The translations under genes and the position numbers were made by a program. A stretch of 64,000 nucleotides of DNA from CAVSUZ01 sp963834715 (GTDB taxonomy: Bacteria > Pseudomonadota > Alphaproteobacteria > Acetobacterales > Acetobacteraceae), in NCBI GenBank assembly GCA_963834715.1, contig CAWIDE010000006.1, positions 868,001-932,000 on the forward strand, written 5' to 3'. Below, piece by piece: positions 9,554-18,675 of the stretch; within the stretch, counting starts at the first letter, position 1, and each line of letters begins with the position of its first letter. Below the pieces are notes generated by a model that worked only from the letters and a program-made list of their open reading frames with translations, did not search any database and was not told the origin of the DNA.

Positions 9554-10788
9554 TCACTGAACCCTTCGGGCCCCGGTCAGCACGGCGATCGGAACTGGCC
9601 CGCCGGCCCCAGTGATCACGGTGGCTGCCAACTCAGTTGCGGCCCGGAGTGGATCATCCAGAAGATGTGCATACCGGTGAGTTGTGGCTGCCTGAGTGTG
9701 ACCGAGTAGCGCGCCAATTACGGGGAGGCTCAGGCCAGACGAGGCGAGAATGCTTGCATAGGTGTGTCTCAGATCGTGGACACGGACGCCCTCGATCCCG
9801 GCCTTGGCGGTGACCGCAGCCCAGAAGTGCTTCAACTCGGTCTGGTGCCCTTCCGCACCCCCTGCGGCGGGAAACAGCCACAGGATGGGCTTGAGCCCGT
9901 CGCGAATGCGGCGGACGTTCTCCTGATCCGCCTCGACCCGCATCTCCGTCAGGAACGCGACGGCCGGGGCCGAAAGCGGCAACCTATGATTTCGCTTCTG
10001 TTTCGTGCTCCTATGCGGCTTGAGCCACACGGCAGCCTGCAGATCGAATTGATCCCACATGGCGGACAACACTTCCCCACGCCTTGCGCCAGTTAGGAGC
10101 AACAACCGGACGGCATTGGCGCTGTTCTTCTCAGGATGCGCCGCCAGCACTTCCGAGAGCCGAGCGATCTCTGCCGGGCTCAAGAACCGCTCCCGCCTGT
10201 GCTCCGGCGCTTTTTCGATGCCGCGGCATGGGTTGTCTGCGCGAAACCCCCACTTTATCGCGAGCGCCAGCATCTTCGAGAGGTACAGCGATCGTGCGGT
10301 TTGCGCGGTACGGCGCCGTCTGAACGATCTTGCGATGCATGGTCTCGATATCCGCGTAATGCAACGACTCCACCTTTAGCTTACCGAGATGCGGGCGGAT
10401 GAAGCTGCGGCTCAGTGACATATACTCACGCGCTGTGGTGGGCCGGAGCCTCGGCACATGCTCGGCCTCAAACCTGTCCGCCAGCTCGTTCACGGTCGGG
10501 GCGGCCCGTTCGGCCTCGCGCTCGCCCATCGGGTCCTCGCCCATATCGATCCGGCGCTTGAGGGCTCTCGCCTGCTCGCGGGCTTGCTTCACTGTCCAGT
10601 CCGGGAATGAACCGATAGTGAACCTGCGCTCGCGTCCGCCGGCCCTATAGTTCAGTACCAAGCTTCGGGCGCCGGCTGCCGTCACTCGAGTGCCGAAGCC
10701 CTTTACCTCCGTGTCGTAGGTGATTTCGGTTCCCTGATGCCGGCGCCGGCAGCTCCCGCACCAGCCTGTCCGTCAATTGGACCGCCAT
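9554..10788 (-). pseudogene. tyrosine integrase of the satellite-like element, two frameshifts
   Basis: Site-specific recombinase (phage integrase family with an Arm/DUF4102-type N-terminus) that would insert and excise the element at tRNA-Thr. It reads in three consecutive frames: 10788-~10715 (MAVQLTDRLVRELPAPASGN), ~10715-~10283, and then the catalytic part to 9554. The joins are an extra A in CGAAATC near 10715 and an extra C after GTAC (plus strand GGTAC, 10282-10286). Catalytic residues are all present: Arg in LLTGARRGE, HDLRH, LLGHTQ and the Tyr in HRYAHL. The protein sequence is otherwise well preserved, so it is either a very young pseudogene or broken only by sequencing error. Confidence 0.85.
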
Positions 10789-10947
10789 CGAACCGGCCTC
10801 CGTGTCTGCACTAAGTCCGGACACAAGGTGCACCAGCGTGCAAACCAGTGCAAGGGGTTTCAGTGGGTCGTCACTCTGTTCGGCCCTTTTCCTTGACGAT
10901 TGCCGCTTCGGTCGGCAAGATGTGTCCGTGGGGTCCGGTTCGGGGGA

Positions 10948-10994
10948 GATTCGTAATCAGTAGGCCCTCGGTTCAAATCCGAGCGTCGGCACCA
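10948..10994 (+). other. 3' half of tRNA-Thr(CGU): attachment-site remnant
   Basis: The 47 bases run from the anticodon loop (TTCGTAA, anticodon CGT) through a perfect T-arm (CTCGG-TTCAAAT-CCGAG) and the acceptor strand CGTCGGC to an encoded CCA. No D-arm or 5' acceptor strand precedes it, so this is not a complete tRNA. Such 3' fragments are left when an element integrates into a tRNA gene. It lies 160 bases from the integrase start, marking one end of the element. The matching full tRNA is not seen in the window. Confidence 0.8.
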
Positions 10995-11269
10995 TCAAGA
11001 TTAGAGAACCGCCAAGCGAAACAACCGCGCCGCCATGTAGGCACCGGATCGGGGCAAACTGAAAGGGCGGAACCCTCCTCCACCGCATCTACGCGCCATC
11101 GTTCAGCCGGAACCGAAGCCGGCGTCTAAGCAAGCCCCCGGGCCCGGCAAGCCACATTCCCGAACCCCACCCAGGACCACTCCGTAGGCATAGCTCGCTA
11201 TGCCGTTTGCGGAGTTTGTGATGGCATGGGAAGCTGGAAGAAAGGTGAAAAGCAGGGGGATGGTCGAAA

Positions 11270-11488
11270 ATGGATGCGAATTGCGCAGCGATAAGGGCCG
11301 AAACCGTCACGAGACTGAAAGAGATTGCGGAGAAGCTGGGACATATGTCACCAGACGATGCCCGGTTAGCAGAGCTAATAGAATTGCATCACAAAGGCGT
11401 TGACGTATTGGCGGCGTCCGTGGAGGACCTAGAGGGCTTGCTTGACCGGACCCTAGAGTCATTGGAGGGGGAGCAGGGGGAGGAATAG
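11270..11488 (+). CDS. small hypothetical protein, 72 aa
   Basis: Not recognised. The sequence is acidic and almost entirely helix-prone, with leucines at heptad-like spacing through residues 12-65, so a short coiled-coil protein is likely. GGGGG about 12 bases upstream may serve as ribosome-binding site. It lies just outside the tRNA-Thr remnant. An isolated short ORF of this composition could be chance. Confidence 0.35.
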   Translation: MDANCAAIRAETVTRLKEIAEKLGHMSPDDARLAELIELHHKGVDVLAASVEDLEGLLDRTLESLEGEQGEE

Positions 11489-12207
11489 GCCAAGCCGGGC
11501 TTGCACATTGTCTGCCTGAACTGGACAACGTTTAACCTAGGCACATCACTTTGGGCTGGACTGGTGCCCCCGGCAGAGCGCGATCGCAGCCCCGATCAAA
11601 TTAGGATCATTGGAGAGAGACCAATGCCATGAAGCGAACCACCAGCTTCAACGGCACGACTTTCGAACAGGAAGTCCCCTATGCCTCCGCCCAAGCAGCG
11701 AAAGAGGGCGAAGCTCTCACTCAGGACGAAGTTCGTGATGATGAAGGTATCGCCGTTGCTGTCGGTTATTTCCCGCACGCCTGGCGTGATGACGGTATCG
11801 TTCGGGCTTGGCGTGCTCAAAGGGGTGCTTCCATGCCGTCGTTTTGACCCCGAGGGATTTGGTGCCGGCGCGATCAAAACGATCAAATCACCCCAGCGTG
11901 GTAACGTGCTTACGTAGGCGGTGAACGACTATCTGCAACGCAATCGGTTAATGATAGAGCTCAAGAGGTGGCAAGCGGTGATCTCACGATACTTCTAAGC
12001 TCGAAAGCCACGCGGCCCTACCCGGTCAGTGGAGAGGTAAAGTCAGCGGTTTTCCCACCTCAATTCCTAGCGCTCAGGCGTTCGCTAAGCATGCCATTAA
12101 CCTACGGGCTGAGATAGGTGTGTTGCTCGGTTGGGCCGAGCGGGGTGACGCAGCGGTCGTCGCGGAGCAGGTGAACCTCAACCTGATCCAGTTCATGTCA
12201 GCGATTT
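11489..12207. other. gene-poor stretch with coding remnants
   Basis: Two traces are visible. On the minus strand within 11596-11886, the string NDTVITPGVREITDSNGDTF resembles the repeated domain start of secreted Acetobacteraceae proteins, but neither end is intact. On the plus strand, 11982-12230 is open for 82 codons without an early start codon (…AEIGVLLGWAERGD…) and overlaps the end of the mannonate dehydratase remnant. No functional gene can be supported. Confidence 0.35.
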
Positions 12208-13197
12208 TCACGCGCGCGGTTCCGAGCTAACGGCATCCATCAGCCCCTTGATATATCCGTAGCAAAAGCAAAGGCAGTGCCGGAGGGATCGCGCGCGTTG
12301 ATGTGCGGTACGTGGTCGGGCATAAGCATGTACCTGGTATCCGACGTCGCGATAGATTTCGGAGCGATGCGGCCATATCCATGGTGCCTTCATCGGGAAA
12401 TACCTCCATGAAATCCAGCTTGCAGCCGCGGATGTTGCGGAAATGCACGTTAAAGATCTTGCCTCGTTCGCCGAACCAGCGGATCACATCGCCGATCTGG
12501 TTGCGCGGATCGTCCAGCATTTCGCCGACCGTGCCCCTGGCAGAAGTTCAGGCCGTGGTAAGGGCTTTCGTGCAGCGTCACGAAGCGCTTCAGGCCTTCG
12601 ACGGTCCCCAGCACGCGGGTGACCCCTTTGTAGCCGGGCGGGGTGTACGGGTCGTGCGGATGACAGGCGAGGCGCACATTATTCGTGGTTGCAATCGGGA
12701 CGATCGCGCGCAAGAAACGGTCGATGCGCGCCCAGTTTTCTTCTTCGTTGAGGGTGCCGGCGATGCCGGGCGGCGCGCTGTGGTCCGCCTTGCGCCAACG
12801 GAACGCGGCATTGCGTGATCCGCCACGGCCGGGCTCCGGTTCGGTGCGCGGAATGCCGATGATGTTCAGATTGGTACTTAGCGGCGGGGATGCCGACTTT
12901 GGCGAGGCGCTCGATCAAAGCGCAGATAGAATCGATCTGCTGCTGACGGTCAGGTTCTCTGGCGAGCAGGATCGCGGGGCTTTGGCTTTGTTCTATGGGG
13001 CGAGAGGATAAGGGGAGCTGCACCATCTCGAGGGTCAGCCCGAAGCTTTCCACATGCTCCTTGTGGCGCGCGAGGATCTCATAGCTCCAGTGGTGCGGGT
13101 TGCCGGGCGGATCGACGCAGACATGTTGGACGCCGAGCTGGGCCCACATGCGGTAGTCGGTGTCGTCGCGGGGTTCGATCTGGGTGCCGAGGTACAT
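12208..13197 (-). pseudogene. uxuA: mannonate dehydratase, multiply frameshifted
   Basis: UxuA dehydrates D-mannonate to 2-keto-3-deoxygluconate in hexuronate breakdown. The family can be followed across the region in successive frames: start MYLGTQ, WAQLGVQHVCVDPPG, then NIIGIPRTEPEPGRGG, CHPHDPY, KRFVTLHESPYHGLNFCQG, GKIFNVHFRNIRG, FPDEGTMDM and the end FCYGYIKGLMDAV. Six one-base lesions are needed: extra C at GTAC (plus-strand 12873-12877), extra G in CAGGGG, extra A in CGAAATC, extra G at GGTAC (plus-strand GTACC at 12330-12334), and a missing T in GCTTTTGC, with possibly one more. The residues between lesions are well conserved, unlike an old pseudogene. Confidence 0.8.
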
Positions 13198-13321
13198 GGC
13201 ATGCTCCTCCCGAAGGGCAGCGAAGAACACAAGGAGCGGCGCTGCAAGGCGGGCCGGCTCAGGCTCGTTTGGTAGCCCGTCTCTCAAAATGTGGTGTTGA
13301 AATCGCATTTCCTGGCTATAT

Positions 13322-15790
13322 ATGGTTTACCGATTGCTCAGTGGGTCGCTTTCGGTCGGGGATGAGTTTTGCATGGAGGGGGGCGCTGCTAGACCTCTTG
13401 GGTTCGGAAAGGGGGTTCCTGGGGCGAGCTTCGGCGAAGCGCCGCTACCGCCGCGGCGACTGGATGCCGGCATGGGTGTGGCCGTGGCGCGGCGCACCAT
13501 CTTCCGCTCCGAGGATCGCGAATGTTTCGGCCGCGTGGCGGATCGGGTCTCCGCCGGCAACCTGGCGCTGCTCCGTCGCCCGCTGAACGCAGATGACGAG
13601 CTGGAGCAGGCCAGGCTGCGCAATGCTATCGCGACTGGTGCTCTCATTACTGCCGGGCGACACTTGCAACACGGTGATCGTTCGCAGCCTGAACGCAATA
13701 TGGAGCTCTTCACGAACTGCGCGACCGCCATCGCAAGTTTCGCGAAGTTTTACCTGCTGCTGAACGGCAGTGGTGTCGGTCGATCCTATGATGATGAGCT
13801 GATCGCGATAGATTGGGCAGAGGCGCCCAAGGTACGCCTGCACCTCGCTCCGGACCATCCGGACTTCCCACACACCCGGGCCGACATCTTCCGTCTTGGT
13901 ATGGAGTTCGGGTTGCTGCCATCTAGCACCGGGCCCGGCAACCTGTCCGCGGAGCAGGAGTTAGAGTTGCGGAGATGGATTGCCGCCCATTTAGGTGCGG
14001 ATGCGGCGTCCGTGCCGGCGGGGACTGTATGCCATCGGATTGCGGACAGCCGGGAAGGCTGGGCAAAGGCGGTGGAGCTGCTCGAGAGCAGGGCCTTCGC
14101 CCGCCGACGCTCAGAGACGTTGCTGCTGGACTTCTCCGCGATCAGGCCGCGGGGTGCGTCCATTCGCGGCATGCAGGGACGTCCTGCCTCGGGCCCGCTA
14201 TCGCTGATGCGCGCTTTCATCAACATCAGCGAGAAGGTTGTCGCGCCGGCCCGTGCGCGCGATCCGGAGAGCGACATCCGACAGCCATGGGAGCAGGCGC
14301 TGCTGGTTGATCACTATCTGTCGATGGAGGTGCAGGTCGGCGGGGCGCGGCGGGCCGCGCGCATGGCGACCAAGTCCTGGCGCGACCCGGGCATCTTTCG
14401 CTTCATCCGTGCCAAGAGCGAAGGCGGGCTGTGGACTGCCAACAACTCGGTTATGGTGGACCGCGAGTTCTGGCAGTGCTTGCGCGACGATGATCGTGCG
14501 TTTGCTCGGCACGCCCGTGCGGTGTTCGAAGAGGCGACGCGGTGCGCGTACATCAATGGCGAGCCCGGGTTCATAAACGGCGACTTGTTGGAGGATTATC
14601 GCACGGGCCAGGCTTGGCAGAAGCCTGTGCATCGTGATGGCCGCGATTTCTGCTCCAGCCGCTACCAGGTGGATCATGCGGCGGAGCTTTTGGCGACGCT
14701 GTCGGGCTGCGCGGCGTCGGCACGCTTTCCCGTCACTACGAACCCGTGCGGGGAGATCGTGCTTCATGTCACGGGCGGCTACTGCGTAATCGCCGATTTT
14801 GCACCTCTGCTGGCTTGTCCGGTAGAGCCAGAGTCGCTTGTTGCCGGGTGTGTGCCCGAGACGGTCGCGGCAGCATGGGACGCACGCGTCGAGGACAGCG
14901 TTCGCCTTGGCGTGCGTTTCCTGATGCGCGCTAACCTGATGGATGCGCTATATGGTGAAGAGGTGCGGCGGACCAATCGCATGGGCATCGGCCCGACCGG
15001 CCTGCATGAGTGGGCGTGGGTGCGTTACGGCCTGGCCTTCGATGAGCTGCTCGACGAGGAGCGTAGTGCACCATTTTGGGCGATGCTCGAACATCTGTCG
15101 GTCGTTGCGAAAACGGAGGGCGTGCGCTACGCCGCTGAACTGGGTCTGCCGACACCTTTCACGGTCACAACCGTCAAGCCGGCGGGCACCACGTCGAAGT
15201 TGTTCGGTCTGACCGAGGGGGCGCACCTGCCAGCGCGCCGGCAGTATTTGCGGTGGGTACAGTTCAAGGGCTCGAAGCATGCCTCCGGCGAATGGACCGA
15301 GGACAGTGATCCGCTGCTCGCTGCCTACGAGGTGAGGGGATATCCTGTACGGACGTTGCACACCTTTCCTGGCATGTCCGTCGTCGGGTTTCCGACTCTG
15401 CCACGCATCCAGCGGCTGGCGATCGGTGAGAAGCTAACAACGGCGCCGGAGGCAACGCCGGCACAGCAGTACGTCTGGCTGCAGTTACTGGAGCGGCACT
15501 GGATTGGTGCGCAACAGGGCAATCAAGTGTCGTACACGCTGAAGCTTCGCATCGATCACCACAGCCTGGACGATTTTCGTGCGCTTGTACAGCGGCATCA
15601 GCCGAAGGTGCGTTGCTGCTCCATCCTGCCGGCTCGACCCGACAACGCGCTGGGCTACGAATATCTGCCGGAGGAGGAGATTCCGATTGATGAATTCCTA
15701 AAGCTTGTCGCGCGTATCGAAGACGGTGACCTGTGCGAAGCGGTCGACGCGGCGCACCTTGCCTGCGCAGCGGGAGTCTGCCCTCTGTAG
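13322..15790 (+). CDS. adenosylcobalamin-dependent (class II) ribonucleotide reductase
   Basis: Reduces ribonucleotides to deoxyribonucleotides using a B12-generated thiyl radical, with no need for oxygen or a small subunit. The 822-residue protein is of the RTPR-like monomeric type: FTNCATAIASFAKFYLLLNG with GSGVGR around residue 155, an ATARFPVTTNPCGEI-like active-site block near residue 475, KPAGTTSKLFGLTEG near 625, and a C-terminal CAAGVCP that supplies the redox cysteine pair. The start is taken at ATG 13322; the first 40 residues are less typical, so a later start is possible. I saw no cobalamin riboswitch or clear NrdR box in the short upstream region. It stands alone, followed by a strong hairpin. 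Confidence 0.88.
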   Translation: MVYRLLSGSLSVGDEFCMEGGAARPLGFGKGVPGASFGEAPLPPRRLDAGMGVAVARRTIFRSEDRECFGRVADRVSAGNLALLRRPLNADDELEQARLRNAIATGALITAGRHLQHGDRSQPERNMELFTNCATAIASFAKFYLLLNGSGVGRSYDDELIAIDWAEAPKVRLHLAPDHPDFPHTRADIFRLGMEFGLLPSSTGPGNLSAEQELELRRWIAAHLGADAASVPAGTVCHRIADSREGWAKAVELLESRAFARRRSETLLLDFSAIRPRGASIRGMQGRPASGPLSLMRAFINISEKVVAPARARDPESDIRQPWEQALLVDHYLSMEVQVGGARRAARMATKSWRDPGIFRFIRAKSEGGLWTANNSVMVDREFWQCLRDDDRAFARHARAVFEEATRCAYINGEPGFINGDLLEDYRTGQAWQKPVHRDGRDFCSSRYQVDHAAELLATLSGCAASARFPVTTNPCGEIVLHVTGGYCVIADFAPLLACPVEPESLVAGCVPETVAAAWDARVEDSVRLGVRFLMRANLMDALYGEEVRRTNRMGIGPTGLHEWAWVRYGLAFDELLDEERSAPFWAMLEHLSVVAKTEGVRYAAELGLPTPFTVTTVKPAGTTSKLFGLTEGAHLPARRQYLRWVQFKGSKHASGEWTEDSDPLLAAYEVRGYPVRTLHTFPGMSVVGFPTLPRIQRLAIGEKLTTAPEATPAQQYVWLQLLERHWIGAQQGNQVSYTLKLRIDHHSLDDFRALVQRHQPKVRCCSILPARPDNALGYEYLPEEEIPIDEFLKLVARIEDGDLCEAVDAAHLACAAGVCPL

Positions 15791-15844
15791 GGGCTGGAGG
15801 ACGACCCATTGTCTTCCCCTCGTGACGCGGGGTGATGGGCCCTC

Positions 15845-15875
15845 ATACCGGCCAGCCTTTTCGGCTGACCGGTAT
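15845..15875 (+). terminator. hairpin after the ribonucleotide reductase gene
   Basis: ATACCGGcCAGCC and GGCTGaCCGGTAT form a 13-base stem with one mismatch around a TTTTC loop, 54 bases after the stop. There is only a weak T-rich tail (TCTTATTT), so it may be a bidirectional or Rho-assisted terminator. Confidence 0.55.
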
Positions 15876-15916
15876 TGAGTCTTATTTCGCGCGCGGCCGC
15901 CCCACCAGCACCGCGC

Positions 15917-15962
15917 GTGATACCGCTCCGCATGAGGTCCACCTCATGCTGCGCGGTATCAC
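15917..15962 (-). terminator. 46-bp palindrome directly 3' of the beta-propeller gene
   Basis: Outer arms GTGATACCGC/GCGGTATCAC (10 of 10) and inner arms GCATGAGGT/ACCTCATGC (9 of 9) are separated by matched 3-base bulges around a 2-base centre. The palindrome abuts the stop codon at 15963-15965 of the minus-strand gene. A terminator or mRNA-stabilising hairpin is the simplest reading; a repeated extragenic palindrome family is an alternative. Confidence 0.6.
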
Positions 15963-18623
15963 TCACTCACAGTTTCCATGCCCGAGTCCGGGCGCACAGC
16001 ATTGTCCCGTCGACTTTTGGCACATCTGAACGAAGTTGCCTCCCGCGGACGTTGAGGTGCAATCCTGGACCGAGTGGAAGAACATGCCCCCATCAACGTT
16101 CTGGCAACTCTGTGCGAGATTCCCCAGACACCGCTTTTCAACCCCCGGCGAGATGCAGGGCGTCTTGTTCACCATCGCGTCTGGCGCGTTACGTTCGTCC
16201 ATGGGTGACAGATACGTGTAGCTGGGGACAAGGAACTGCGCCGAATTCGGATCACGCCCCGCCGGCAGGTTCGGGTAATTGGCAACGAATACGTTGATCA
16301 TCCCGCAGATCCCCATATGGTTCCGCGATGGATAGGGCGGCATCGGATTGCTGGTTTGCGCGATGTCACCTTCCCAGCCGGGGCTGGGCGCCACGCCAGT
16401 CATCAGCGTCGTCACCATAAACGCCTTGACTTCGAACCACTTCCGACCCTGCCCGTCATCAAACGCCTGCTCACAATCCATATCGACATCCAGCACCCAG
16501 TAGTGCGGACCGAAATTATTCTCGTCCGCGATGCCATAGCCGGTATTCCAGGCGTAGGGTTGGCCCTGTCCCTCAGCCAGACTTGTCGTCCAGTCGGCAG
16601 GCGATCCACCGCCGATGTCCGGCGATGGTCGCGCTTGCCCAGGCTCTCCGTCTCCCCAGTTAAGATACGCGTTGCCCCACCGATAATAGTTCGTGTGCGG
16701 GTTCAGCCAGTTGCGGTGGCGGATGCGAATGGGGCTGCCGTTTCGGGCACCTCCACGCATGAACAGATCCTGACCGAGCTGGCTTTGCGCGTAAATGAAG
16801 ATCACCGTCCGGCGAATATCGCGGACTGGCGTCGCGGATGGAGCGCCCAGGCCATAAGCGACGACCTGATCGTCATACGTTGCCTGATATACCTTCCCGC
16901 CTGCGACGAGCGGTGGGGCGAACTTTGTCGCAGCGCCCAGGTGATCGTTGGGATCGGATTCGCTATCCCATATCGGCTGCAGCGTTCCGGTGCTGAGCGT
17001 AGAGACATCGTACGCGCGCAATATGTCCGGTGTAGGAGCCAGGTTGGCATCAGGATCGCTGGGAAGATTTCCAGAAGCTTCGTTCGCCCAAAGAATGGCA
17101 TTTGCGGTGCCATTTGCAGACACGGAGAGAATTCCGCCAGGCATCCCGCCTGGTGATGAAGTCCCGAATGATGCGATCGCCGTGCCCCGTGCCACTGGGG
17201 TAGGATTGAAGTGGCCATTCTCAGCCGAGAATACGTGAACCACGTTGTTCTCGCCATGGACGAATAGCCAATGGTCGAAATAGATACCTGTCCCGTGGAT
17301 GTGCGGCGTGCGGCCCTGGTCCACATGTCCGATCGTGAACGGATCCGTTGATGTGACTTGATTCAGATCGTCGAATAACGAGGTGTGCCCATTCCAGGGT
17401 TGGTAGTCGAAGGACGCGACGAACGGAGGATCGATCAGCTTGCTGAAGTCCCGCTGGCCCATGGCGGTGCGGTTCACGTGATAATAAACGCCGTCCTTGC
17501 CGCCAACGATCAGGCCCGGGCCATCCGGCAACGCTATTATCCCGCCGGCCGCGAGATCCTGGTCCTTGTGGGCCCCGTCACGGTCGATATCGCGGAACGG
17601 AGTGAACCAATCGCTGGTGTAGAGTGAACCCGGATTCCCCGGGGTCCAGATCAGACGAACGACGCTCTCGCCAAGCTGGTCCACACCAAACTGTGGATTG
17701 TATGGGCCATTGCCCGTAACGACGTAGATGTCGCCGTTGGCATCGATAGCGGGAGCGGCATTTGCCATCCACACCCCGCCACCGCCGCCGGTCCCAGCGG
17801 AGTTATCTGGATCGCTGCACCACACGTTAACTGGCGCGCCGCCGCTGGCAAGCTTTGCGGTGTCGAACGCGACCACCCACCCTGATGGGCTCCCTTGACC
17901 TTCTCCACCGCCAAACGCAATGACTACAGCCTGCTCGCCTGTTGGTTTCTTTGTCAGTGCAAGAGCGGCTCGCTGCATCTGGCGATAGCGGTTAAACTGT
18001 GTGGTGCCGACATTGTATCCATCGATCCGAACCGAGCCGAATTTCTCATTGTTGAGGTTAGACATATCGAGGCCAAACAGCCGAAACGTTGGTCCGCTGA
18101 CTCCGTTTTCATACCCCCAGCGTACCACATAAAGTGTTCCCGTTGCGCGATCGATCACGGGCGTGCTGGCGATGCCCCATTCCTGGTGGATTGTGGTGGG
18201 CTTCAGATTGTGCAAATCATCGCCGGTCACAGGGTTTCCCAGCCAGCGTGCCGAAAGCTGTGTGCCGGTGTCGGCATCAAACGCAAACACGGTGTTATGC
18301 ATGGTAGCCACATACAGCACGTTATGCGTGCCACCCGCGATACTGACGCCCGATGCATAAAGCGGCGATCCCTCGATCTTGCCGTCGACGCTCATGACGA
18401 ATCGTTTGTGAAACTGGTTGGCGCTGGATCGGACGTTGTCAGGGGTCAGTATGGTCTCAGCGGTGTTTGCGCCTGTCCGGGACGGATTGTAGCTTCGTTC
18501 GAGTACATCACCTATCGCATGGGCGCAGAGATTTGCCCAGAGGGTCAGGATGATGGCGAGAAACAAGGCCCGCGGGGCACGACACTGTGTATAATTGCGC
18601 ATTGCAATTAGTCCCCGGATCAT
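15963..18623 (-). CDS. secreted PQQ-like beta-propeller protein with carbohydrate-binding-like C-terminus
   Basis: An exported protein of 886 residues: a signal peptide (hydrophobic ALFLAIILTLWANLCAHA, cleaved near 36), then PQQ/quinoprotein-like propeller blades (LYVATMHNTVFAFDADTG, GNIYVVTG-type repeats) to about residue 600. Residues ~615-770 (VIFIYAQSQLGQDLFMRGG, IRIRHRNWLNP, HYWVLDVDMDCEQAF, GWEGDI) resemble a module seen at the end of some secreted alpha-amylases. The last ~90 residues are cysteine-rich. No PQQ-binding or catalytic residues can be assigned, so it may bind or present a ligand, perhaps polysaccharide. GGGGAGG lies eight bases before the ATG, and the MFS gene is 52 bases upstream on the same strand. 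Confidence 0.75.
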   Translation of the reverse strand: MIRGLIAMRNYTQCRAPRALFLAIILTLWANLCAHAIGDVLERSYNPSRTGANTAETILTPDNVRSSANQFHKRFVMSVDGKIEGSPLYASGVSIAGGTHNVLYVATMHNTVFAFDADTGTQLSARWLGNPVTGDDLHNLKPTTIHQEWGIASTPVIDRATGTLYVVRWGYENGVSGPTFRLFGLDMSNLNNEKFGSVRIDGYNVGTTQFNRYRQMQRAALALTKKPTGEQAVVIAFGGGEGQGSPSGWVVAFDTAKLASGGAPVNVWCSDPDNSAGTGGGGGVWMANAAPAIDANGDIYVVTGNGPYNPQFGVDQLGESVVRLIWTPGNPGSLYTSDWFTPFRDIDRDGAHKDQDLAAGGIIALPDGPGLIVGGKDGVYYHVNRTAMGQRDFSKLIDPPFVASFDYQPWNGHTSLFDDLNQVTSTDPFTIGHVDQGRTPHIHGTGIYFDHWLFVHGENNVVHVFSAENGHFNPTPVARGTAIASFGTSSPGGMPGGILSVSANGTANAILWANEASGNLPSDPDANLAPTPDILRAYDVSTLSTGTLQPIWDSESDPNDHLGAATKFAPPLVAGGKVYQATYDDQVVAYGLGAPSATPVRDIRRTVIFIYAQSQLGQDLFMRGGARNGSPIRIRHRNWLNPHTNYYRWGNAYLNWGDGEPGQARPSPDIGGGSPADWTTSLAEGQGQPYAWNTGYGIADENNFGPHYWVLDVDMDCEQAFDDGQGRKWFEVKAFMVTTLMTGVAPSPGWEGDIAQTSNPMPPYPSRNHMGICGMINVFVANYPNLPAGRDPNSAQFLVPSYTYLSPMDERNAPDAMVNKTPCISPGVEKRCLGNLAQSCQNVDGGMFFHSVQDCTSTSAGGNFVQMCQKSTGQCCAPGLGHGNCE

Positions 18624-18675
18624 TGCGGTGCCTCCCCTCTCCTCGGATTTCGCCGCCTCTACTCCTGGAAGGCGG

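Noticed and set aside
10948..10994. Complete tRNA-Thr gene
   Set aside because: No D-arm or 5' acceptor strand upstream; only the 3' half is present.
11629..11847. 72-codon plus-strand ORF with GGAGAG upstream
   Set aside because: The opposite strand shows better family-like sequence, and codon use on this strand looks random.
13198..13321. Cobalamin riboswitch before the B12-dependent reductase
   Set aside because: The gap is short and lacks the conserved B12-box or the expected helices.
13786..14277. Minus-strand ORFs opposite the ribonucleotide reductase
   Set aside because: GC-rich antisense frames without motifs or ribosome-binding sites.
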